A DNA stretch of 64,000 nucleotides. Origin: Eulemur rufifrons (Eukaryota; Chordata; Mammalia; Primates; Lemuridae). Positions 48,391 to 61,365 of this stretch are shown piece after piece (position 1 is the stretch's first letter; each line of letters starts with the position of its first letter). Below the pieces are notes generated by a model, which searched no databases, had not been told where the DNA came from, and saw only the letters and a program-made list of their open reading frames with translations. The position numbers were made by a program, and so were the translations under genes. The stretch is taken from assembly GCF_041146395.1 (NCBI RefSeq), contig NC_091000.1, positions 15,142,501 through 15,206,500 of the forward strand. The letters are read 5' to 3'.

Positions 48391-49559
48391 CATGAAGAGT
48401 ATGGTGATATTTGAGTTGAAAAATGCTAGTCCACTAGGAAGTGGTTAAACGAGGTTGCCCTGGGCTACAGATCTCGGCTGGGTATGAGCTCAGAGGTGCA
48501 GACACCATGTTTCTTCTTTGCACCCACTGAGGAAACTGATATCAAACCATGTGATTTTGATGAATCCTTTCCTATGTGATTTTTTCTTTTTGTAGTTCTT
48601 TTGCAGCCTGCTTGAAGTAGCATAATGACCAGATATGTCAACAAGGATGTCGACTGGGACCTTGTCAGAGGCCCTGATAAGGCTCACTGACTCCTATTCA
48701 CACATTGGTGGCCCCATAACCCTTCTAGCTTCTATTCCCAAAGCTTGAAACATCCTCCCCTCCTAACAACATATGCACACATCACTTGATAGATTTTGCA
48801 TGTCCTTGGCTCTTAATATACTCAAATGTCTTTCATTTAAATTGAGAGTTTGATCTTGATGGAATGCTGCATTTTTTCCATATATAGACATTTCTGCTAC
48901 ATGCAATGTATTTTCCTTAAAAACAAACAAAAAGACACCTCACTCTGCCAAAATCATGTACTAAAAATAATAGTGCTTCTATAAGTGTTAGGGTAGAACA
49001 CTCAATCCCTATACTACTCAAAACAGATGCTTATAAAAATGTTAACAACCTTTAAAAAAAAGCCACATGTGAAATCAAAGACATATAAACTTCTAACAAC
49101 ACCACCAACAAAAATACAGGGTAACCACTGATTCAACTTTGTCAAGAAGTGAAAGTTATTTGATAGGAGGTTGGGGAAAGAGTTGAGGCTGCCAAGTTAG
49201 GGTGGCAAGGGCAAAACACAGAGGCAGCAAAAGCAGCATCTCTGCAACAGAATCCGGTCAACCTGAGCTAAGAAGAGTACGGGGTGAATGCTCTTCATGG
49301 CGGCAGGGAGATTACACACGGACGGCTTGTGCACTTGGCTGTGTCAGTGCGGTTGCCTTCAACTGCCCTTTCTTGGAACCAAACTTCAGTGTGCTAGGAA
49401 AAGGTCATGTTTGAACCAGTGTGCTTTTCTTGTCATACTGAAACAATTCCCTTATTTTGCATTATAGAAACATGATGTTTCTAGCCCTACAGTGGATTTC
49501 TAATCCTAACAGGACAGTTCTCAAGGATGTTTAAGATCTAATTGAACTTTGAGTTTCAC

Positions 49560-50640
<1,081 letters not shown>

Positions 50641-50792
50641 TAGGACTGAGTCCTTAAGTATTTTTTAGGAGCTGTGTCTAGGTTTGGTTTCTTTATATAT
50701 CCACTATAGCCATTTCACTATAGGTTTAAGATCACGACTGTCCAATTACTTTTCGGACTTCTTCTCAGGGCTAGTTTCCTTGAGGCTACAAC

Positions 50793-51910
50793 TTATTGTA
50801 TTTTCCAGTCTTTAGGACAGTTCAAGTCCTCACATTTGAGCAGACTAGTGTTCATGCCGTGGTGAGAAGGAGCTACAACCTCTGACCTTGGACTCACTGA
50901 AAACGCATCCTGAGTCACATGGCCATCCTCATTTGGAGGAACCCCTAGAACATTTACTTGTTTGTCTTTCTCTTCTAAAGGAGCTGTTCTCTTGTGAGAC
51001 TCTACTGCCTTGTGTAGAGAATCCAGGATTTCTTGGACCTCATTCTAAAGAGGATCACTATTCACCCCTCTTGGTGGTTGCTATGCTAGATCTATAAAGC
51101 AGAAGGTATAGCACAAACTTAGGCATGAATTAGAATGTGAAAATTAGCAGTTACTCCCATTGGTGCTCCTGAGCCTCCGATGTTGGCAGTCAGGGATGGA
51201 AAAATGATTTAGGTGATAGGAATTATTTTGAAGACCCAAGGTCTTAAAGAAAGAAGGAATGAGAATGAACCCCTGGAATTTTCAAAGAGAATACAATCAA
51301 ACCTCGAATATGTCCTTTGCCTTCTCAATGGTAAACATTGTGTGAGACTTATTTTCCTGAGAGAGAAAGCAGATCTCTCAAAGAGGCATCTGATCTCTCA
51401 TCACAGAACCTCTTCAGTTTTTCCTGGTGTACCTCATCTATGCTATTCTTGAAATTCATTACATGACATCTCAGGTGCTCTCCTATCTCAGCCATCATCC
51501 CCTGTTGACTTGTAAATATCCTTGCACTTGAGACAGGTGCCACAACCAGGAGTTTCTTTCCAACTGCTTAAGAGGCTCTTATCATACATAGCAAGACCTG
51601 TGTCCACATTCAGCTGCAAGTAGTTTGCTCAAGTAATGTGTACAAATAGAACAAGTCAGCTCTCTTTTTGAAATCAGGTAGATCCAAGATAGTCTTGTCC
51701 TTTTTGGGGAGGGAGAGAAGGATTAAGAAGAAGAGAAAAATAAATAAAAATCACTGACCTTAACCCAAACTTTTGCAACAACAGGAATTTGTCCTTGGTT
51801 TCAACTCACAATCACATTCCTTCATCTTTTGAATTCCTCCTCTAAGTCACACTTGCCATTCTCAGCCTGTAGAGAAGTTGTCTGGGACTTTAAGTCCTCT
51901 ACCCTAGACC
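50793..51910 (-). pseudogene. Unrecognised decayed coding relic
   Basis: The minus strand holds several protein-like stretches in changing frames: a coiled-coil-like piece near 51905-51830 ('LQAENGKCDLEEEF'), a piece near 51640-51500 with a C-x-x-C-x-x-C pattern ('CGTCLKCKDIYKS'), an open frame at 51543-51349 ('MNFKNSIDEVHQEKLKRF'), and about 82 codons at 51042-50793 ending in a stop ('VQEILDSLHKAVESHK' at the start). No exon borders fit them, so this may be an old retrocopy or decayed gene. I do not recognise the parent. No A-tail was found. Confidence 0.35.
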
Positions 51911-52067
51911 TCTTTCAGAATATTGTTGTCTACACGCTGGCAGCCTTTGTGTGTAAGAAGGGGTGAGAGACAGTTTTGGTAAGAGAGAGAGTAAAAGCGT
52001 GCCCCAGGAGCCAACCTCCCGCCGCCTGGGAACACAGCCTTTGCCGGGTAGTTTGATTTGTTCAAGC

Positions 52068-52262
52068 CATGGTTCTCAATCGTCCTTGCATAGTAGAATC
52101 ACCTGGGAAGCTATAAAGATTCTGGTGCTTAAACCTGTGGATTCCAGCTTTAGAGTACTATACATCAGAATCACCTGGGTGTCTTGTTAAATGTGCAGAT
52201 TTCTGGACTCCACCCCTAGAGTTTCTGATTCAGCAGGTCTGGGGTGGGGCCCAAGAGTTTGC
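52068..52262 (+). mobile_element. hAT-type MER5-like element, partly duplicated
   Basis: 'GAATCACCTGGGAAGCTATA' and again 'CAGAATCACCTGGGTGTCTT', then 'TCTGATTCAGCAGGTCTGGG'. Two MER5-like starts lie in series. Confidence 0.65.
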
Positions 52263-54185
52263 ATTTCCTCTGTGGGAATGGCAGCATAGCTCTGTGGTTG
52301 ATACCATGTGTTATGGAGCTTATAAAAGAAAAGGGTTTACGTGGAAGAGAGAAATGGGGTAGAACATATGGGTGCAACTTAAACATAGACTATTCCAGTC
52401 TTCCTATTCCAAATTGGAATGCCAGCTCTGTGATGTACCACAACTCTATTGTGAGGCTTATTGTAATGATTCTGGTCCATGTCAATGACTCTTGGGATTG
52501 TGTGGGAATCACACACTGAGTGGAGATGGTAGTTGATAAATTCTTTATCCAGTAGTGGCAGTTAGTGTTGTAGATTTTTTTTTTTTTTTTTTTTTGCTGG
52601 ACCCTTACTTAAGGCTAATTCCTAGCAATATTTTGAAGTTGTGCCCAGTTAGTATCCCAGAAGCAATCTAAGCAGTTGAGGCTTCATGATGCCAACTGAT
52701 GCCACCTCTCTTCCTGTTTAAAATAATATAACTCTTTGCTCTGATTGTTTCTATTTCTTGGCTTAAATTCTCCCAGTAATTCATGTATACTATACAAAAG
52801 ATATATGATTAAAACATTTTGTTTAATGACTTCAGAAAGGTGAGTTTTGACTAGGAGGAAAGAAGGTGGAGAAAGAAACTTTCTGGGGCCAGAAAACTTC
52901 CTTTTCCCAAAGTTCAAGATAAGAAAAAAATCCAACATCCTGTTGGAGATAAGTGGGAAAGAAGTAAGAGTTGGAGCCTTGGAAGTCAGAAAGAAATTAA
53001 TGGAATAACTTGGGTAATGGAGACCCATGGAAAGTTGCCAACCGGCAGCGTGATGGGATGGAAACAGAAATGTGGTGTGAATTAGTGGGCCGGTCATGCT
53101 GGATGGACACTTAGGAGGAGCTTTCATGATCCCACCTCCTGGCATACGGTGAGTGAAGTGTGCACCATGACAAGAACCGACCCCCAGAAGATGACACGTG
53201 AGTCTCCCGCATTTGGCATAACTCCCAGTGGTCACGGAACACAATCTCCATCCTAGGCATTCACTTTTTCATAGGCCTAAAAAAAAATGTCTGCACATTT
53301 GATTTCTGTCCTGGAAGAACTGATGAAGAATAAGAGGTTTGGAAGGACCTAGTGCAGATATTTTCAAAGTGTGAAAATGAGTGAGCAAAATTATATTTAT
53401 ACTAAACTAGAATTCTTTCCATTCATTCTATAGTACTATGGCCTCTGGAGGCAACTTCCAGTAAGACCATTATTTTAGATGTTTCCAAGATGACACATGG
53501 ATGAGTACCATGGTCACAGGGCAGAGCAAGACACATGACCCTGGCAATCCATTGTGCATCTAAAGTCCAGGAATACTTCAATGGACTAGTTCTCACTTTG
53601 TTGAGATGAATGGAATTAAAGTACAGAGTACTTGGTAAAGGAGCAGTTAGCTTAGGTTTTGGTCAAGCAGAGAAAAGGGCCTAATGAGACAAGGAACATA
53701 TACTATAGTCCTTTCAGTTCTCAGCTGGGTTCTGTTAATGGAGTTTCCCAAAAGATTTGGATGTTTCCAGTTAGGGATCATCATAATTTAAGTCTCTATG
53801 CTGGTTTACACCAAATTACCCAAACTTCCAGCCTAAAACCAATGTGTTTAAGTGGTTTCACTGTGCTGTTTATATACTATAATCAACTCTCACAATGGTA
53901 ACTCTATTACAAGCAAATGTCCTCAGTGTCCTGCATGTGGCTTTCGGAGAGAGATTCAGTAAAAGTTTGGGGTTGATGATGAACCCAGTGGGCAGGAGTT
54001 CCACATTAAGTCATAATGGCTTTGTGTTGGGAGAGTGTACATCAGTTGGTGAAATCAGGCACAGAGGAGATAAGAGAGTTTCTTGTAATAACAACATAGC
54101 AACAGATCATTCACTTTTTACTCAACACAGTGGAACCACAGGGAGGACTTTTCTAATCCCAGAATAGAAGTGTAACCCTGCCCCA
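52263..54185. other. 5' flank of TRIML1, nothing identified
   Basis: There is a T-run at 52575-52595. A long minus-strand frame (about 53244-52684) starts at a non-ATG codon and has no domain. No TATA box or CpG island was recognised, and the TRIML1 promoter and 5' UTR exon borders could not be placed. Confidence 0.35.
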
Positions 54186-54203
54186 ATGTCTGTCCTTGAG
54201 AAA

Positions 54204-57200
54204 ATGTCTACAACAGATTTGATGGAGAATCTCAGGGAAGAACTCACCTGTTTCATCTGCTTGGACTATTTCAACAGCCCAGTGACCACCGAATGTGGGC
54301 ACAGCTTTTGTCTGATGTGTCTCCTTAAGAGCTGGGAGGAACATAACACACCTTTGTCTTGTCCTGAGTGCTGGAGGACCCTGGAGGGCCCACACTTCCA
54401 GCCCAACGAGCGTCTGGGGAGGCTGGCTGGCATCGGCAAACAGCTCCGGTCCCTGGTGCTGCAGGGTGATGACGAGCAGAGCGTGAGTGGGAGAATGCCA
54501 GTGGCCACCAAAGCCTTCTCTGACGAAGACCAGAGCGGGAGTGCTTTCTCGCTCCAGAGTCACGGGATGAACAGGGCGCATCTCTCCAGCGAGGCTGAGG
54601 AGCACCACAAAGTAAGCCCAGCTGCTCCCTAGGAATCCCGGAGCACAAGTCAGATTCCATCACTTAACTTTCAGGACGTTCTCTAGCGGTGACAGTCATC
54701 TCTGGTACCTCACCACAGCCTTGTGTGGAGCCTGCTTTCTCCCTTCATTTTTGAGTCCCGGTCACCTTGTAGTTATTGGTCTTTGAGGCCCCTGGGGCTC
54801 TGTTCATTTGCCACAGAAAGTGTGTTTCTATTGCAGGAGAAACTCCAGGGAATCCTAAATCTCCTGCGTAAAAAGAAAAAGGAAGCTCAGACGATATTAA
54901 CCCATGAGAGGGAGAGAGTGATACTGTGTAAGGTCAGTATCTGTCCTACTTTGGGATCTTGTATATGATTCTATAGGAAGACTAAAGGGATACTTAGTGA
55001 AATATCAGGAAAAAAAAGAGAGAAAGATAAATTTTTTCAGTTGCAGTCTTGCAGTGTGCAGCATCCTTGCTTTGGGCTGCCTCCCTCTGCTTGTCCACCT
55101 GGGAATCTCAAGGCTCAGCTCCAATTCCCGCAGCTCCAGGCAGTCTTTCTTTTTTTCTTCCTTCTTTGGAGAGCACCTAGACAACTCTGTGGTTACTTCT
55201 ACTATGGCTGTGATAATAATCATTTAAAATACAAGTTATACTCATAGGCGTATAACATAGGATGAAAATCAGTTTTAAAAAGGAATATCTCAAATGCTTT
55301 GGGGGAAAAAAGAGAATGCAAATTAAAAAGAATAAAGAGAAAGGGATATAAAGGCAAAATAGTAGTTTGAATTGTACCTGAACAAATGTTCAAGGTTAGT
55401 CACAGATCTGGATTTGAGCTATGTAGCAGTCAAAGCAAAGAACTAAATGTTTAATTAGATACTAGAAGAAATCTGTGTATTTGATTCTCTCAATAGACTG
55501 TGAGTTCTTAAGTGGGAGTATTTATAATGTATATTCCTATTCCTAGTGTGTGATCCAATGCCTACTTTCATTAAATAAATATTTGTTGAATAAATGAACA
55601 CACATTTTTCATAATTTTTCCTCTTTATTGTGTTTTACTGATCACTTGTCTTATTTTTGTTCATTCTTGGTTTCTCCCACTAGACTGGCAGCCTCCTGGG
55701 AACAGAAATTTTGGTTTTGTTTACTATTGTATGTCTAGCACACATACCTTCAAAAACATCAAATTCTCCACCGTGCCAGTCAAAGGAATATATGTGTTAC
55801 GTGTTATGTGTCATGTTTCAGGAATTGTCACAGTGGAACTCTAGGGCTCGTAGTATTGAAAATCTACAGACATGGGAGTTTCTTTTACTAACCTTATTAT
55901 CTTGGGTGTGTGTGTGTGTGTGTGTGTGTGTGATGGCAGGAAGAGACGAAGACTTTTAAACAGGTCGTTGTGTCGGAATATATGAAAATGCACCAGTTCC
56001 TGAAGGAAGAGGAGCAGCTGCAACTCCAGCTACTAGAAAAGGAAGAGAGAGAGAACGTGAAGAAACTGAGGAACAGTGAGATCCAGCTGACCCAGCAGAT
56101 CCGGAGCCTGACCAAGATGATCGGACAGATAGAGTCCACATGTCAGAACTCAATTTTAGAATCTTTGGAGGTGAGAATAAAATACTCCTGAGAGCACTGG
56201 GAAAATGAATGGGAAAAATTATGGTAACCCATAGGAAACGATTTCTTTTTTATCCATCTGGAAAACTAAGTTCTGGCCCCAAAGTAGCTTTCCCAAAGAT
56301 TTGACATCCTATATGTTAATAAAGCCTTGAGGAGGAGGAGGAAAAAACAGAAGAATACCCCTCCCAAACACACCTGAGGATGACTTCAGTTTCCTCTGTG
56401 CAACCACCGCTTTGTCAAATATTTTTTTAAGTTTATTAATGTGCCTTTGCTACATGCTGGGCACATTAAATGAAGTTTCACAAAGATCTGATTAAAATAA
56501 GTATGATTATGATACAGACCAGAGGTGGCTGTCACGTCCTGAGTGGGTTCATGCAGCAATATTTAGCCATGCAGACCTATGGTAGTAAGGTGACTGGCCT
56601 GTCAAATAGCCTTAGTGTGGAACCCAGTGTCCTGTGTCCCCAGTCTCTGTTCCTTACCATCTTTGCTGGTTTCTAGGCAGCGGCATTCTCCAGGACCTTC
56701 TTAAACATAAGCCACATGAGCCTACTTCAGGTTCAGGTCTGTTTCATGGGCTGGGTCTGTACCATGCTGCTATTTGATTTAGTGCCATCCAAACACGCCG
56801 CTCCCACCTCCAACAGGGTCAGCGAGTCTCAGCTCTTCCCAGACCCCTTGTTTGCTCATCTCTGACTCTCCCCATCCTCCGAGCATTGGATAATGAGACT
56901 GATAGTTTGGCTTCTTTACCAGCAGCAGGTTCTCTCACAAAGTGATGATGTGGGAAAAAGTAAAGGAAGAAGTATTCTCTAGTCATTGTGAGAAACAGCT
57001 CAGGTTCACCCAAACCCCTCCCTGGAAGAATCTGGGGGTGTATTCCTCTGCCCTATGCACTCCCACTCAAGGAGCGCTTCATGGGAAGTGGCTTCCGTGA
57101 ACTTTGCAAAGCCCTGTATCCAGAATGGATTCTGCTTTGCTAGCCCTCAAAGTGCGCAAATGCTAACCTTCTTTCTTTTATGCCCTAGGAGGTGAGAGGT

Positions 57201-60200
57201 GCACTGGAAAGGTAGGGTGTTCCTATTGTGTTCAGCTGTGCGAGCTGCAGGGGTGTGAGTCGGGGGTGAGTGGGTCTGGGAGTGCCTGTGCCGTGTCTGG
57301 GGACGTGAGATGTGCTCTCAAGTCGGAGCAGGGCTGCGGTGTGTGTGCAAGACGGAGTGCGCGTCTCTGCTCTCTTGCAGGAAGGAGCCTCTCCTGCTTC
57401 AAAGCCCAGAGGCCATCACCACTGAGCTGAGTTTGTGCCGAGTCACCGGGATGAGGAAGATGCTGAGGAAATTCAGCAGTAAGTCAGCCGAACTGTCAAA
57501 GCTCCAGGGATCCCAGGGCTAACCTCAGGATGTGTGAAGGCAGCTTCTCCCAACTAGAGTATTCACCACCTGATGCTAGGCGTTCAGCTAGGATGTCCTG
57601 ACCCTGCGTGACACACAGGGAAGGCTGGGGCCACAGACCAGCCCGGCATTTGAGCAGAGAGAAGCGGTGAAGCTTGACTGATGTTTTATCTGGTTTTGTT
57701 TTCTGTCTAAGGAATCCTGCTCTTTCCTTTGTTTGTTTTTATTGTTCTGTTTTGTCCACTCCCAGCCCTTGCACGTTTGCACACACACGGCCCTCTTGCA
57801 GAGGATTCTGCATTTCTAGCTCTGTTCCTGTCAGGATAAACACTGACTTACGTTCTAAAATCCCAGTGAGGGACCATTCAGAGAACTGTCCCTTCAGAAT
57901 GCTCCGGATATTTAGACTGGCTAGCACCAAGAGGTCAGCATTAGTTCTCAGCTTTTATCTTGTTGACAATCTGACCTTCAGAGGAAGGCCTAATGAGCTT
58001 GGGACTCAACAGATATACTAATAAGTGCCGGCCTGGCCCGGGACTATGCTATTAGGCTCTGAGTTTTCTTGCAATGATAAATAAGCCAGATGTTGCCTTT
58101 GCTTTTGTAGAATTGTCAGGAAAATCAAGGAGAAAGGCATTGATCATACAGATAATTAGTTATGGTTGACATTTGGTCTACAAGTATGAAATTGTATGAT
58201 AGCGGCATCTAATCTTTCTGAACAGTGAAAGTTGGAGGCCCCGTCTGGGAGCTCCTCTAGGGAGGATGGGGGCACAGGCTCCCACTGGTTCACAACGTGC
58301 TTCATCAAATGGTCACCGGGTATTGCACTAAACTCATAAGAAGCTGCCTTTGAGCATGACATAATGAGAAACGCTGATTAGAAATTGCTATTCAAACACT
58401 CAGGAACTGTGTAATCTTGGTGAAGTTTCTTAACCTTTATGAACCTCGGTTTTTTTTTTTTATAAAAATGAGAGAAAATTAATAATGCTTGCAATGATTA
58501 AATGAAATAATGTGTAAAAAAAGCTTGGCACATAAGGAAGAATTCAGCAAATGCTATAACCTCAGTCATTTATTTGGGGCGACACTATCTATATTTCATT
58601 CCCACCTAAAGTAAAGAATCAGAGCCAACTGTGGCTAATATGAATGCAACCAACAGACGGTGGCATCTCTGTGTGGATAAGTAGCTCTGAGCTCTAACAC
58701 TGTCTCATGAACAGAACGACTTCCATTCCACTCTCAGAGATTCCCCGCTCGCTCTCAGGTAGGCTAGTATCTCTCTCCACATGACTCTCCCGTCTTTCCC
58801 TTTAGAGGTTCACTCTTTGTTTTATAGGACAGTGAAAGAAGTGCTTAGAGGTGGGGCGTGGTGACACCTATAGTCCTGGCAGGTGTGGAGACCAGATGTC
58901 ATGTCCCTGTGTTCCATAGTTCTTGGTTCCCAGTACCAAAGAGTGGTTACTGGTACCGAGTCGACAGAGCAAATGAGCAGACCAAGCAGATGCAAGCAGG
59001 CAAAGCACCCAAGTTTACTAAAGAATGATTCATTCCAGAGAAGGAATGGGTCAACCCCCACGAGTGAAGGAGATCTTGAGTTTAACAAGATTTCTTCTTT
59101 TAGGGAATTCCTTAATTCTATGCTAAGTGGGGAGCAAAATATTCATGATTTTTCTTGGAACAAGGTGGAGAGTTTCTGGAATGGTGAATCCTCCCCTTAT
59201 CTATCCTTGTGTGGCAATTCCCGGGGGTTGCCATGGTATTTGTAAACTGTCATGGTGCAAGCGGGTGTGATTTTTACTATATTAATGAGGGTAAGTCACT
59301 TGAGGATACTGTCATCTTACTTGTACGCATGCTCCAAAGACCCTCATTTGTGGCTTTGGTTGTATCTCCACTTTGTGGCTTTTCTGCCTCTTTCTGGTTG
59401 GTCAGTCCTTGGGGACCACTTAACACATCATCTCTTCCTTCTTGGAAGCCCCCCTTTGGTCATTTTTTTTTCCCTTAGACAAAGTATCTCTTAACATCAT
59501 CTATTTCTCAATAGAAGCCCCTAGACAAAGCATCTGTTCCCCTTCCTCCATGCCCCTACCTAATAGTCCCAGCTACTCGGGATGCTGTGGCAGGAGGATC
59601 CCTTGAGCCCAGGAGTCTGAGGTTGCAGTGAGCTATAATGATACCACTTCACTCTAGCCTGGGAGACAGAGTGAGACTGTCTCAGAAAAAAAAAGTGCTT
59701 AGGGATTCTGTTCTAAACAAAACCATCCCGTCTCCTTGAAAAATAAATAAATAAATAAATAAAAGGACAAAATACTAAGAATTTAGTTTAAATTTCACAT
59801 ATATAAGAAGTTTTTCAAAATGCCAAAGGATTCTTTCTTATCTCTTCTTGCAGCGGAGGTAACTCTGGATCCAGCCACGGCCAATGCCTATCTAGTCTTG
59901 TCTGAGGATCTGAAAAGCGTGAAATATGGAGGGATCAGACAGCAGTTACCGGACAACCCGGAAAGATTTGACCAGTCTGCAACCGTGCTGGGTGCTCAGA
60001 CCTTCACCTGTGGGAGGCACTACTGGGAGGTGGAAGTGGGCAACAAGACCGAGTGGGAAGTAGGCATCTGCAAGGACTCGGTGAGCAGAAAGGGGAATCT
60101 CCCAAAGCCGCCCGGGGACCTCTTCTCACTCATAGGCTTAAAAATTGGAGATGATTATAGTCTTTGGGTCTCATCACCTTTAAAAGGCCAACATGTCAGA

Positions 60201-60404
60201 GAGCCTGTGCATAAGGTTGGTGTGTTCTTAGACTACGAATCTGGACACATAGCGTTCTACAACGTGACGGATGAGTCCCTCATCTACAGCTTCCCCCCAG
60301 CCTCTTTCCACGAGGCCCTCAGGCCCATCTTCTCCCCTTGCCTCCCAAACGAAGGCACGAACATAGATCCTCTAACCATCTGCTCGCTGAAAAGCCACGT
60401 CTGA
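54204..60404 (+). CDS. TRIML1: TRIML1, tripartite motif family-like 1 (RING, coiled coil, PRY-SPRY), six coding exons
   Basis: Coding exons: 54204-54611, 54837-54932, 55940-56170, 57189-57211 (23 bases), 57381-57478 and 59854-60404. All junctions are GT-AG and in phase, giving 468 residues, the human length as I recall it. The RING has the full C3HC4 set: C16, C19, C31, H33, C36, C39, C53, C56, so RING E3 ligase activity is expected. Residues 137-245 are predicted coiled coil. PRY-SPRY runs from about 286 ('[11 protein letters not shown]') to the end. An in-frame ATG at 54186 would add six residues, but it has C at -3; the ATG at 54204 has A at -3 and gives the family start MST. There is no working B-box; residues 96-136 look like a decayed one. 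In mouse, Triml1 is reported in preimplantation embryos. A (TG)13 tract abuts the exon 3 acceptor. Confidence 0.95.
55480..55745 (+). mobile_element. L2-like LINE tail in TRIML1 intron 2
   Basis: 'AAATAAATATTTGTTGAATA' is the usual L2 3' end. Similar words ('GACTGGCAGCCTCCTGGGAA') follow at about 55680. Confidence 0.5.
55907..55932. repeat. (TG)13 at the TRIML1 exon 3 acceptor
   Basis: Thirteen TG units end seven bases before the first base of exon 3 and occupy the usual polypyrimidine-tract position. On RNA this is a UG repeat, the known binding motif of TDP-43. Confidence 0.95.
56171..57188. other. TRIML1 intron 3
   Basis: No nameable repeat or hidden exon was seen. Confidence 0.4.
57479..58369. 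other. TRIML1 intron 5, first part
   Basis: No nameable repeat or exon. Overlapping frames on both strands at 57.6-58.0 kb look like chance. Confidence 0.4.
58370..58565 (+). mobile_element. MIR-like SINE in TRIML1 intron 5
   Basis: 'AACTGTGTAATCTTGGTGAA', 'CTTAACCTTTATGAACCTCG' and 'AATGATTAAATGAAATAATG' follow the MIR core order. Confidence 0.65.
58848..59694 (+). mobile_element. Alu right arm split by an LTR
   Basis: The Alu right-arm start 'GGTGGGGCGTGGTGACACCT' ends at 58876 and resumes at 59570 with 'CAGCTACTCGGGATGCTGTG'. It ends in a short A-tail at 59686-59694. Confidence 0.88.
58877..59562 (-). mobile_element. Solo endogenous retrovirus LTR in TRIML1 intron 5
   Basis: A 686-base block sits between two copies of ATAGTCC (58870-58876 and 59563-59569) inside an Alu right arm. 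Read on the minus strand it runs from TA (probably a mutated TG) to CA, and its end, 'CTCCACACCTGCCA', is LTR-like. 'TAGTAAACTTGGGTGC' could be a mutated polyadenylation region. No retroviral genes are present, so it is a solo LTR. Its family was not identified. It is in antisense orientation to TRIML1. Confidence 0.75.
59742..59764. repeat. (AAAT)n microsatellite
   Basis: Five to six AAAT units, 90 bases before the last TRIML1 exon. Confidence 0.9.
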
Positions 60405-60726
60405 GGGACGTGCCCCTGAGCCTTCCCTGAGGATGAGGTCTAAGACCAACAGAAAGCTATTAATTAAGATGACTAATGCAGTGACAGGATTAATATCAGG
60501 TGATCTGAAACAGCCCCCACCCCAAAGAGTTTCCATATACTTGGAAAACCTCAGTGCACAGGCAAATTAGACAATCAACTTCAACACCAATAGAAGAGAG
60601 CTGATCATGTCCTGTGTCTTTAACTAAATTCTTTATCTAGACTACCCCACGTACCTGCCGGTCACTCAAACTATAGAGATACAACTAGCCCCTATTGTGC
60701 TGAATCCCACTGTCATAGGCCAGTTT

Positions 60727-60736
60727 TATAAATATA
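60727..60736 (+). terminator. TRIML1: Possible non-canonical TRIML1 polyadenylation signal
   Basis: The variant hexamers TATAAA and AATATA overlap here, about 325 bases after the stop, and a GT-rich stretch follows ('GCGTGTGTATTTATTTG'). I saw no canonical AATAAA between 60405 and about 61100. Confidence 0.3.
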
Positions 60737-60739
60737 TGT

Positions 60740-61365
60740 CACTTTTACAAGCGTGTGTATTTATTTGACTCTTAAAAACAGTTCTGTTCAAATATGTCTT
60801 TGGCCTACATGTGGGGTTCTGCGTGCTGGGTGATCCCAGTCCCTTGGGGGGCTGAAGCCTGGGTTACTCTTTCCAGGGTGGGTGAGAGGGACCCAGGGCC
60901 CAGCCGTCTCTGAAAAGTCACTTTTCTTCCCATCCCATGAGGCCTGGAATATTTGTACTCAGGAAGGCTTGTGTGTTCAGAATGTCACAAATATTTGTGT
61001 TAATATCATCATGTCCTTCATGTTACCATAATCACAAGAGGCTGGAACCTTCTGTTATGTTAAAAGATGACAGAACAAAATTTCTATTCTATAAATGTAT
61101 TATGGCAATGGATGCCAAGTGACTTTATTGTGTTTGATGTAGGTTATTTTCTGTGCTTTTGCTATTTGCTATGTGCGGAAGGCTTTCAATCGTTGGAAGG
61201 CCGAAGAGCCTACTGTCCTATCTCAGAATGCCGGGGTCTTGGGGGAGGGGGTGCTGTCTGCGCGGAGCTCTTTTGGCAGATCTCAGAACACTGCCTGGTG
61301 CAGGTCTTCATGTTGTCCATTCTTGGTGGTCTGTTCCTAAAGGGTGGTGTTTGTTTTTGGTTTTG
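60740..61365. other. 3' flank of TRIML1, nothing identified
   Basis: No gene or nameable repeat. Confidence 0.35.

Noticed and set aside
52684..53244. Minus-strand open frame of 186 codons
   Set aside because: It begins at a non-ATG codon, has mixed low-information composition and no recognisable domain, and lies in the TRIML1 flank. Length alone is not enough.
54153..54663. Minus-strand frames opposite TRIML1 exon 1
   Set aside because: They are shadows of the RING exon read on the other strand.
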